From Massospora cicadina (taxonomy: Eukaryota > Entomophthoromycota > Entomophthoromycetes > Entomophthorales > Entomophthoraceae), in the NCBI GenBank assembly GCA_022478985.1, contig JAKSZP010009246.1:1-64000 (forward strand): a stretch of DNA of 64,000 bases. Reading direction: 5' to 3'. A program made the position numbers and the translations under genes. The notes beneath the pieces were generated by a model. That model searched no databases. It was not told where the DNA came from and was given only the letters and a program-made list of their open reading frames with translations. Positions within the stretch are counted from its first letter, which is position 1. Each line of letters opens with the position of its first letter. Below are positions 32,202 to 41,999 of this stretch, piece by piece.

Positions 32202-33330
32202 TGTAATAATTGAGGTATTCTCGTTTGTTACAGTTAACACTTGATTGTTGTTCACTAAATATCTAGATACTATTGTCCTAAATCAAGTAAAACTCAATTA
32301 CCAAAAGAAGCTAGTATACTAATAACAAGATAACTTTATTAGAAAAATAATCTCATACATATATGGTATTTTGGCACCTGTTGGGAATCGTGAGAATCAG
32401 ACAAACAATAGCCAGATTCAAACATGATTAAATTGCAACTTGAGAGAAGAGACCCCATTGATTTAATGAGTATTGAAACCAACTCAAAAAACGAACTCCC
32501 AAAAAGGTGAAAGGAAACTCAAACCCTGGAAGTATCTGACAATTCAACTAGCAAAGGCACCAAGCCAAATGGTGAAGATCTTACCACTCAGAGGTCCACA
32601 GACTCTACTGACCTGGCAAAAGAGAGTTGATTTCAAAGAAAGCCTACGCCTGCTGCCACATCATCAAAGAGGTCTCCTTACCCAACTCAATCCTGGCTAT
32701 CACTCCAAGATCCCCCTAGGCGATCCTGAGTAGCTCAGTGGCCTATTAATACCTCCAAATTTTAATTAATAAAAATACCTTCAAATTTGCCTCGTTATTT
32801 ACTAGAAGTTTTCCTTCATATTTTTATACAAAAACCTGCCTGAACAAAGCGAGCAGAGTAGCCTCACAAAGAATTTCCACTGAGAGATTGCCTTATGGAG
32901 CCTTTTCACTAAAAGATTCTACTGGAACCGCGTTCAACTAAAAAAACAGCCTTCAAAGGCCCTGAACATCAGAGAGGATGACGAAGTCCTACAGAACTTT
33001 AGTGCCCTCCTATCAGAATTTTGGTCTTATTGCCGGGGAATAGCTTTGCACTCATTGACATGCAGCTTCAGCGTGTCATTGGTCAAAATTTCCTTTAACT
33101 TAAATTTCAAGGCTAGAAATCCTGCCCTTGAGCTGGTAAACTATCATGTATCATCTCTGACAAATAAGGTAGTCTTAATAATTATATTAATCTTAAATAT
33201 TAACTCAGAGCTCCTTTCCCTCAAAAGCCTACAACCATCAATACTAGTAAATTATATCGAGAATCATCTCTGACCAATCCACTGGTATCATAACACATTA
33301 GAAAAAGTATAAATAGTCAAATTTACAACA
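32202..33330 (-). repeat. 3' LTR of element G, interrupted
   Basis: 32220-32378 aligns with 35385-35535 (ATTGTTGTTCACTA.., GGTATTTTGGCACC). 33000-33330 aligns with 35540-35865 (AATAGCTTTGCACT.., CTACAACCATCAATACTAGT). The block between is foreign. The outer edge is approximate; the inner edge is TACAACA at 33330, next to a purine-rich minus-strand tract (AAGTGGGGATATG). Confidence 0.7.
32379..32993. repeat. 615-bp insertion in G's 3' LTR, possible solo LTR
   Basis: It begins TGTTGGGAATCGTGAG and ends TCCTACA, with LTR-style TG..CA ends. Its borders are set by comparison with the uninterrupted G LTR copy at 35535-35545. Flanks are GCACC and GAACT, matching at only three of five positions. The orientation and family are unknown. 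Confidence 0.5.
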
Positions 33331-33699
33331 TATCCCCACTTAACCAGTTTACCTCTTCTGACATGTCTACTATGTTATACCTTCACCTGACCCCCCAGCC
33401 TAGAGGTGGTAGAAACCCAATGACAGCGAGGGTTACTGAACAAAGAACAATATAGAAATACTAATGGCACTAGTAGCTGAAGAAACAATGACAAAGCATT
33501 GAAAAGACTGATTAGCAATCATTGCTAAGTAATTAGTGGCTTAAAGCCGTTCCACTAAACCAAAGAACAATCATTTAAATATCAATAACCCAATCATAAC
33601 TAATAAAATAATACCAACTCTTTGGTTGATTATTGGCATGCTTGTAAGAACTTAGCATGACTTGATTCACGATATGACCATTGGAGAGGTCCTTAACTG

Positions 33700-34720
33700 T
33701 ATAGGCATCCAAGCCTGATTTATAATGACTTCAAAGGTACTAATATATACTTTATCCAATTTGTTATGACACTCAAAGCCATGAGTATCACATTAATTAA
33801 CCTTATCTCCAATTGCAAAAGTCGGGAGAGCTGACCATTTCTTATATTCTCATATTCCTTGGCTTTAAGTTTCCAATCAAGAGAGTTAGCATAGGCCAAG
33901 GACTGTAACCCAATCAGAACTTTCATCAAGTTCTCCAGATGATGAAGGTGACATTGCTGAGATCAGCTCAATTACAGAATACAATTGGGGGAAACTCAGC
34001 CTGATGGCTGTACATCAATTTGAAATGGGAGTTTCCTGTTGACAAATGGTAACTTAATTATAGGTAAAAGTTACCGCCAACCAATATTCCCCAGATGGAA
34101 GGTTTCCCAATGACAAGCTTCATTAATGTAGCAGCCAGTTTCCCATTTACTCAGTCAACCATCTCATTGGTCTTGAGATGGTAGGGCGTCATCAATAATC
34201 CCCAAATTCCCATTAGCTCATTTAATTTTGGGATGATATGTGTGGTAAAGTTGCTGCCATAATCTGTTAAGATAACCTGATTACAGCCAAGCCAATAAAG
34301 TAACTGGTCCATTATGAACTTGGTAGTACTGCTGGCATCTAGTTAGCAATAGCCGCATTTCTACACAATAAGGTATGTGGTTGATTGCTGCAAGATGTAC
34401 TGACTTTTCTCAATACTCAAAGTCAGCGGCCCTGCAACGTTGATGATACAGTATGCCACACGAACCCAGGCACACTAGCAAGAAAGTTGTAGCTTTCTTG
34501 AAGGGTTTGTGCGCCTGAAACATGGCGTAACAACTGAGATGTTTGTTGATGTCGAAATTAAGAGATTCCCAGTATAACTCCTATTGAACCTGTTCCAGAG
34601 TTTTATGTAGGCCCCCTGGATGGTTACTTTATGAGCTGCAGTAATAATTGCAGTGCACTCGGATGGTCTTGGATACAATAGAGATTTTTCTTCAACAATT
34701 TTCAATAATTGTCACTTGAT
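33700..34720 (-). pseudogene. Element G integrase remnant
   Basis: On the minus strand the zinc-finger-like stretch AHKVTIQGAYIKLWNRF..NISVVTPCFRRTNP (about 34640-34500) precedes a stretch (34470-33950) readable with several frame changes as an integrase core (..ILYHQRCRAADFEY.., DGLLSKWETGCYINEACHW). The tail is the open stretch at 33929-33720. The identification is modest: position between PBS and 3' LTR and the C..C spacing support it. Confidence 0.5.
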
Positions 34721-35263
34721 AAGCCTTGTACTCCCCATTGTTTGGTGAGGGCCTGCTGAATTTCATGTGGCTGCTCTTCAGTATCCCCGCTGAGCAACTT
34801 CTCATACAAGGCATCAGCTTCATTCTGCAAAACTAATTGGAGGATTATTGTGACAGATCGTTGGCAACTTGATGCGTTGTCCCACTTAGTGTATAATTTC
34901 ATAGTCATGCACTTGCAACTTAAGAGTCCATCATACCAACCTCCCTTCAGGATCCTTGAGGTTATGCAGCCATCTTAGCAAGATTGATGGGTCACCACAA
35001 TATAGTGGACACCATGATTATATGCCCAAAACTGCTTACAAAAATTATCACAAGGAATTCCTGATCAGCTACAGTATAGCTGCTTTAGGGATAGTGGATA
35101 GACTCATACACCTTCAAAGCCTATTCCATTCCCATGTATTATAAATCTGCAACTTTAGGAGTTTAGCACACTTCGACCACAACTTGGCCACTCCCCTTTT
35201 ACTCACCAGTTCTATGCTCATTTTTTTTAACTCAATACCTTATAGACAACGTCAGCTCAGAAC

Positions 35264-35282
35264 CCCCCAGTAGTGAGCACCA
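35264..35282 (-). other. Primer binding site of element G
   Basis: The minus strand reads TGGTGCTCACTACTGGGGG, two bases from the LTR end (TCAACA). It matches F's site at all but one position. Confidence 0.8.
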
Positions 35283-35284
35283 CC

Positions 35285-35865
35285 TGTTGATAAGTGGCCA
35301 CTGCACAGGTTTGTAAGGGTATTCCTTAACTTAGTACAGTTTCCCTGTTTGATGACAGGGAACATGAATCAGAGCTGATAAGTATCAATTGACATTTGAT
35401 TGTTGTTCACTATAATATCTAGGCACTTCCATCCTAAATCAACTAAAACTCAATTATTAGTAAAATAGATTATGCAAAGAACAAGATATCTTTATTAGGA
35501 AATTAATTACATACATATATAGTATTTTGGCACCATAGTGCAAACTATCAGATTTGTCAGATTTCGTTGATGGGAATAGCTTTGCACTAATCAACTTGCA
35601 GCTTTGGAGTGCCATTGGTTGGAACTTCCTTTGAATTGATTTCCCAGGATAGGCGATTCTGCTCTCAAGTTGGTAAACTATTGGGTATCATCCATGACAA
35701 GTAAGGAAGTCTCAATCATAGAATTAATCTTAAATATTATCTTGGAGCTCCCTCCATCAGAAGCCTACAACCATCAATACTAGTAATTATATTGGGGTTA
35801 TCCTCAACCAATCCACTGGTATTGAAATGCACTGGAAAAAGAAGAATATGGTTAAATTCCCAACA
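35285..35865 (-). repeat. 5' LTR of element G (581 bp)
   Basis: On the plus strand it starts TGTTGATAAGTGG and ends TTCCCAACA. It is matched by the split copy at 32202-33330. Confidence 0.78.
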
Positions 35866-36518
35866 ACCCAACATCCCAGCAGACCAACAACTTCGCCTTG
35901 GCTAATTGACCCCTCTTAGGTGTGCACTGGTGAGTCTGTCCCCCATTATGGGTGGCCTGGCTTCCTTGCTCCTTCACCCTCATGGTCAATTGACAGCCCC
36001 ACTTGGGTTGCACCAGTGAGCCCTCAGCTCCCTTCTTGGGTGGACCAACTCCTGGCTACCCTACCCTCATGGCTGATGGTCATCAGTCCCTCATTGATGG
36101 TGTCCAGTTGGCCAAGTTCCTGCTGGCTTCCTGGTAGCTTTGAGGTATGGGGTTTGGTAGCACCAACCACTCCAGGTGCATTGACCCATCACTTATCTTG
36201 AGGATCTCCAATCCCACCTTTACCAACCTAGAGGCCCAACTAATAACAATTATTAAAGAGGGGCGCAAGAGAGTTCTTTATTAAAATGAAAATTCAATTT
36301 CTTATAACTAGGCGTTTTTATGGCAATCTGCTGCTCACCTATCAACATCATCCAGAATTTATTGCTGACATCCTATACTATCATCAGCATTCTGCCTGCA
36401 ACTATTTAGCTTAATTAGTTGCACTTGAACACTGAATATTAGATTGATCCATACTCAGCATCAGTGGCTGGTTAATCATATATAAATTCTTATTATGAAG
36501 TTTATTAAATATCCTTAG

Positions 36519-38446
36519 CTGGGCCAAACTACTTTTCTTTCCACTCAAACTCACTTTTGAGTGATTTATTTGAAAAAAGTTTGTTTATCCACCGCCATCT
36601 GGTCACGCCCATTTCCTATTCAATGTACTCAGATCCACCACCTGCCACCCCAGTGTGGGGCAGCAGTGCTCCACCGCCTAGCATTTTCCGCCCAGTGGGC
36701 AAATGCGTTTGGATGGGCTCAAACAGCCTACCCACCTCGTCCAGCCAGTTTATCCCCCACAGGACTTTGTGCTTTACCTGGCGTGCATCCACCCTTCTTG
36801 CCCCCATACACTCGCCCTCCCTCATTCCACCATTTGATTTTGCCTCCATGTTGACTACGGGCGTTTATTCTCATATGCCAACAAGGCAATTATTGACCTA
36901 GCCACCGCGGCCTTTGTGCCAGCTGGCTTTATCAACTTCTGCCCATTTAAGGGCTACTTTGATATTGGGTTCCAAACAGCGGAGGACGCTGCAGCGGCGG
37001 CAATAACTCCTTTAATTTACAAAAAAAAAACCCCTATTCCCACTACCCGGTACTCAACTCCCTTCAGACACCACCCTGGTGGTGTCCTATTCATCCCTCC
37101 CATCTCACCTCCCACCCCAAGTTTTATATGACCAGTTGGTCATGGGGCTTATGGCTTATAGCACTCAGCCCAACCTCATCTTTGCAGTACCCTCTGGTGA
37201 GGAGCACCTTGCTGCCCCTCATGCAAATGCCACCATCATACCACACCACCCTGCCATAGCCCACCAAATCCCTCCCCGCGCTAGTGTCACAGCAGCGCCA
37301 GATCATTTATTTTGGGCTCAGGTTAATAATGGTCAGCAGATTTGTCCCCTCTGCTTTAGGCTTGACCATGCAAAAAAGCTTGCCCACATGCCGCTTCCGC
37401 TGATACAGCTTCAGAGCCCCCCCACAGGTTCTGTATGGGGCACTTTGCTGCCCCCTCCCACCCTCCACTCTCCTTTGATGGGCCAGAATGAGAAATTGGC
37501 CCCCCCAAATCCTCCAGCCACATTCTCCCACCTAAACCCACCCCAGCCAATCAGAGCCAGGCTTGGACCACCCTTTGCACCCAAGCATCCACCCATTCTC
37601 CCACACCCCACCCACCCAACTTCTAAAACCACTTTTTTTGTGAACCAAAATCCATGGGACCTATTGGCAGAGGTTGATGAATCAGGTAACGTTCTCATTA
37701 GTGAGCAACCCAGTCAACCTCTCAGCCAATACAATTATGGTCAGGCCAAATTTTTCCTTCCTGACTTTGATGAAACCCCACCCCCAGACATTTCACCTCT
37801 CTGCCCAATGCAGCCCCCTACCAAAGTGACCACCAGCTCGCCTTAGCTGCGGTGGCCTCTCCCTGGTGCCCAACCCTATGAAAAGCAGTGGCCCAATCAG
37901 TGGCTCAGTTCCAGCTAGGCATGCCCACCATCTTCTTCCCCCCAACTTCCCTGAATCTACATGCAGCGACATCTCAAAGTTATTTGATGATTCTGAAGCT
38001 GCTGTCATGAATGTCGCAATGCTTGCCAAATTCAACCCTTCAGCTAAAATCACCCGCCACAGTATCTCCCTTTTTGCATAACTTCCTGAAGCCTGCAAAG
38101 AAGCTGAAATTCTTGTTGTGGCATTTGTTGAAGCGCTTTACTGCGCTAATCTTAATGAGGAGGTGGAAAACTTGTACTACACCGACTTCCACCCACACTA
38201 CGCAGATGCCCCGACGCCCTGGCTCTCCGCTTTGATATGCTACTTTAATCAAAATCCCATGATCAAGGCACATATGTCTGAGGACCAACCCCAACCCCCC
38301 CTCACCCTCTGCTATGGTGGGTTAGCGGTTTCCTCTCCCCGCCTAGTTAGTAGTTTTATTTCTTTCCATTTGTTTTTGAGCAGTTTTTTTTTGATTATAG
38401 TATTGTCCATCCCCTGGTTGGCATACCTCAAATAAATTTATAATTT
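36519..38446 (+). mobile_element. K1: ORF1-only half-LINE (1928 bp)
   Basis: K1 is bounded by a near-perfect 12-bp target duplication, AAATA(T/C)CCTTAG, at 36507-36518 and 38447-38458, inside the H LTR. It carries one gag-like ORF1, broken by frameshifts, and no endonuclease or RT. It starts with a TTTTCTTTC block and an 8-bp stem hairpin (36542-36563). It ends with CCCCTGGTTGGCATACCTCA followed by an AT-rich tail (38413-38446). Both ends match the autonomous Tad1-like LINE L2/L1. Copies of the same length are K3 and K4. Confidence 0.88.
36600..38320 (+). pseudogene. K1 ORF1: gag-like protein with degenerate zinc knuckle
   Basis: The N-terminal Pro-rich part is at about 36620-36850. The conserved middle FINFCPFKGYFDIGF..AEDAAAAAITPL is at about 36925-37010. 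The 37079-37846 stretch (255 residues) has the LPSHLPPQVLYDQLVMGLMAY segment and a knuckle CPLCFRLDHAKK lacking its last Cys (about 37345-37380), then a long Pro-rich region. The C-terminal domain EALYCANLNEE..DAPTPWLSALICYF is at about 38130-38245. It resembles L2's ORF1 in layout. Its role would be RNA binding in a LINE-type RNP. Confidence 0.75.
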
Positions 38447-38982
38447 AAATACCCTTAGCCTTTAGTCACCAGTAACTTAGAACCCTGAGTGGCAGAATGG
38501 TCATTGATTGCTCTACTATTGAACCCCTCAGCGCCAAAGCTGGAAATATAATTGTCCTGGGCATAAGTCACCAGATAATCCCTAGATATTATATGATTGG
38601 ATTATCCTTGGCATTAGTCACCAGTAATCCTGAACATTTTGACATCAAATTGGCATTCCAACAGTAAACCTTAACCAAATTAAACATTTGATTATCCACA
38701 GCAAAAGTTGCCAGTAAATACTAATTAATATATGATTCATTGATTATTCTTGGCCTCCAGTCGGTGGTAAAAAAACTAATTGCTATCAAGGATCATCCTC
38801 AATACTTTCCCAATCCAGTGAATTATCAAATTATCTCAACCCAACTATCTGAGAAACACAAATGGCAACTTGTTGTTGATTATATCATCAAAATTAGGTG
38901 ATTGATTGGTCTGCAAGCCCTGACTAATTTTAACCCTAAATTGATATACAAGAAGAATTTTAGTTCGGGAAATTTTTCAACA

Positions 38983-39245
38983 CTTTCCCTCCTTGACTAG
39001 ATCTTATTCCTCCAGCATGACTCCTACCTTTTTGGTGGGTCAAAACTTCATCAGCATGATGGGGAGAGAGGTTCATGGTGCAACCTCCACACCTCCAAGA
39101 GGTTCCACAAACTACAATATCAGGGCTGAGGTTCTGCAGTGTGGTATCCTCCCTGAAAAACAAACCTAATGGCTCTTTACAACTCCTAACCATACCTCCA
39201 ACTACTTGAGCAAACACTAGTGGAGCCCCCTATAGCGAGCATCAA
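38983..39245 (-). other. Element H interior with PBS
   Basis: The minus strand from 39244 reads TGATGCTCGCTATAGGGGG (39244-39226), a decayed version of the TGGTGCTCACTACAGGGGG primer site of F, G and J. An 85-codon open frame (39217-38960) ends in ..HQKGRSHAGGIRSSQGGKVLKNF, which overlaps the purine tract and LTR start. Without a recognised domain it may be a leftover of gag or the pol end. Confidence 0.65.
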
Positions 39246-41400
39246 TGTCACAAATTTTGCATTATGTTACATTAGGGCTCTGCCAGTGTGCCAGACCACA
39301 TAGTATGATGAATTCTGGCCCTTGCTGTTTTGCCTTCATTGGCATACCTTTTCACTACCAGTCCGCAGGGCAACCCACCAAACTAGCAGACTAACTCTTC
39401 ACCTTGGCTAGTTGACCCCTCTTAGGTGTGCACCGGTGAGTCCAACCCTCATTGCAGGTGTCCCAGATGTCATGGCTTTAAAATGACATAGTCATGGAGA
39501 TAAATACCAAGGACAAAGCTGCATGTCAGGAGGCCAAGAAGGTGAAGTTAGAAGGCCTCCTGACAGCAAGCATACATTGGATTAACGCTGAGTGAAGGTG
39601 AAGTATGCCCAGGTTGGTCCTAGGGATGCAAGAGAAGTTTGGCCCAGTATAACAGCAGGTGCGTTAAAACGAACTATCTTTTCAATTAACAAAAACGGTT
39701 TGCTTTGGTTTATTGGTGAAAGGAGTCTTAAAACCTATTTAATTTTGAAACTTTCAGCTCAAGTTAGATTCTCCTACAATTGATAACCCAAGTTTAGTCA
39801 ATTACTAAGTATAGTTTACTGCCCAATAGAAGTGTGCGCTTATTGGTGCACCTCAGCTTAGCACCACTTCCATCAATTGATTGTTTCCCTGGATTCCCTT
39901 AAATTCTTTTCATCAAGACCAATCTCTCTCATTGGTTGACTACCCTCATAATAAAAACCTTTGCTAGTACACCTTTTTTATATATGTTATCTTTGACAAA
40001 CCTGTGCGCAGACCACTTTGAGGAGGTCTCACATAATGTTGACCCTTTAATTTTAACAACTGTAAGTCTCTCCACACATGCACTATTAGGCCGCCCAGGT
40101 TCCCTCCAACCTGGGTCGCCTATACACTCCCACTCTAAGCACCGCGTGGTTCAAGTTTAGTTCTTCCCTCTAATGATAACCATCCTTGACTTAAGTTTTT
40201 ACAGCTCAAGCACCCTCTTCAGGGATTTAGTAACCTCCATACAAAAGATTAATTTCCTGGCGTTGGCCCTGTGCACCAGGCACTATCACGCGGGAACAGG
40301 ATAGTTATAGACACTCTCCTTACACCATCTCCCTTGCTCCTTCACCCTCACGGTCAATTGCTGGCTCATCTTGGGTGTGCACCAATGTGCCCTGGCCCCC
40401 TTCCTGTTCATCCCAGCTCCTGGATACCTCACCCTCATGGCTAATGTCAGTCAGTACCTCGTTGCTTGTGGTAAGTTTCACAAGTTCCCATGGGGCTTCC
40501 TGGTAGCTTTGAGGTATGGGTTTTGGTAGCTCCAACCACTCCAGGTGCATTAAACTAACACCTACCTTGGGGATCTTCAGTCCTACCTTTATCAACCTAG
40601 AGGCATAAATCCTAACAGCTGCTAGAGATGGGTGCAAGAGAGATCTTTATTAAGAGGGAGATTCAACTATTTATACTTAAGCGTTTCATGACAATCTGCT
40701 GCCCACCTATCAACTTCATCAGCATTCATCACTGGCATCTCATATAATCAATGGACTTCTGCCTGCAATTATTTCAGCTTAATTAGTTGCACTTAAACAC
40801 TGTAAATTAGGTTGATCCATCCTCAGCATCAGTCACTAGTTATTTTTGTATAAATTTCTATTATGAATTTCGTCAAATATCCTCAGCCTTTAGTTGCTAG
40901 TAATTCAGAACCCTAGTTGGCGGAATGGTCATCACTTGCTCTACTATTAGAACCCTCAGCACCAATGCTGCAATCTGATTGTCCTCAGCATAAATAGCTT
41001 GCTAATTCCTAAATAGTACATAATCAGATTATCCTTGGCATCTGTTGCCAACAATCCTAAATACTTCAAAATCAAATTGGCATTTTGCTCAATAAAATTT
41101 ATTAATTAAACATTTTTTATTGTTATAAATCATCAGTAAATCCTAATCAGTATATGTGTTCATTGATTATCCTCAGCTTCCAGTTGATAAAAATCAAAAC
41201 ACTAATTGAATATCTAGGATCATCCATGATAATTTCCCAATCTGGTGGATAATCAAAATAGCTCAACCCATCCCAATGGGGAGCATAAATCAGCATTTAC
41301 TATTATCTATATTATTTAAACAGATGATTGAACAGTTTTCTGGTCCCAACTAATCTCAACCCTATTTCATTATTTATGGGAGGAATCCATCAGTTAATTT
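39246..41400 (-). repeat. 5' LTR of element H, containing a solo A-family LTR
   Basis: On the plus strand it starts TGTCACAAATTTTGC, two bases past the PBS. It is interrupted at 39468-40324. The outer end near 41400 is approximate, from loss of similarity with the left copy. Confidence 0.72.
39468..40324 (+). repeat. Solo LTR of the A/B/E family (857 bp)
   Basis: It begins TGTCATGGCTTTAAAATGAC and ends CTCCTTACA. It aligns along its length with the LTRs of A and B, including AAGTATGCCCAGGTTGGTCC (about 39601) and the inverted repeat ACCAAT..ATTGGT (about 39919-39936). The flanking 5-mers CCAGA and CCATC agree in three of five positions, compatible with an old target duplication. The H LTR sequence is interrupted exactly at its ends when compared with 35940-35970. 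Confidence 0.87.
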
Positions 41401-41999
41401 TTAGATACTTACCAATAGACTTACTTAACATGGAAGATTACCCTTTCACCAAACATTAATCATACACTTAAGACCCCTTTTAATTCAGCCAAACTTGTTG
41501 TTATAATCTATATGTTTCTAATGATTTTGCTAATCATAAAATATATATTTACCAATTAATGCTGGAAAATTCAGGTATTGAATTAATATAATCCAAGCTA
41601 ATAGTAGTTCAAGTAGAGTTGTTATTACAACTCTTTCCTGGAGAGTGAGAAAACTGTAATATATGACATGTTTGTAGCTGGATTTTTAGATGCAAAGTAT
41701 TTATTTATAGAAGTTTTAAGAATTTTTGTATTTTTTAATTAAATCATAGCTGATGACCAAATTTACATTGGCCTAAAAGATTTTAATAAATCATTGTAAG
41801 GTATTTCACAAAGATTTCTAATCAATAAAAAAATTAAACCTTTTGTATTTATATCATAATAAATTTAAAGTGATTGTTTATAAAGTTAAAGTCATGTGTG
41901 CTTAGCTGCCACCTTTTGTAAAAAACAGGCATCTTTCCTAGATATGTAAATTATAAGTAATAAGCTTATATGGTTGATTAAGCCAATTTTTATCATAGG
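41401..41999. other. AT-rich sequence, nothing recognised
   Basis: Low-complexity A/T-rich DNA between element H and LINE L1. No coding frame or repeat end was identified, except that TTTTTATCATAGG at 41987-41999 is the left copy of L1's target duplication. Confidence 0.6.

Larger units (their letters stand above)
32202..35865 (-). mobile_element. Element G: decayed Ty3-like retrotransposon
   Basis: Two direct repeats, about 32202-33330 (with a 615-bp insertion) and 35285-35865, flank an internal part of about 2 kb. It carries integrase-like coding sequence on the minus strand and a PBS (35264-35282). No target duplication was recognised. The internal part is far shorter than a full element, so gag and RT have been lost or eroded. 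On its right G abuts LTR sequence of element H. Confidence 0.72.
35866..38982 (-). repeat. 3' LTR of element H, split by half-LINE K1
   Basis: 35866-36518 and 38459-38982 together align with the right-hand H LTR (39370 to about 41400, minus its solo LTR). The outermost ~110 bp are missing where G abuts. The inner end TTTTTCAACA (38982) is followed by a minus-strand purine tract AAGGAGGGAAAG. Confidence 0.78.
35866..41400 (-). mobile_element. Element H: LTR element with a ~260-bp interior (TRIM/LARD-like or deleted)
   Basis: Two LTR copies (35866-38982 and 39246 to about 41400, each interrupted by a later insertion) flank an interior of only 38983-39245. That interior holds a PBS, a short open frame and a polypurine tract, and nothing else. 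Both LTRs share long aligned blocks, for example GGCTTCCTGGTAGCTTTGAG at about 36130 and 40495. Removing K1 and the solo LTR leaves about 1.2-1.3 kb per LTR. It is either a non-autonomous element or an internally deleted one. Confidence 0.75.

Noticed and set aside
37793..38098. Minus-strand open frame of about 100 codons opposite K1 ORF1
   Set aside because: It is antisense to the K1 ORF1 C-terminal region, whose product is conserved in K3 and K4; composition reflects the Pro-rich sense strand.
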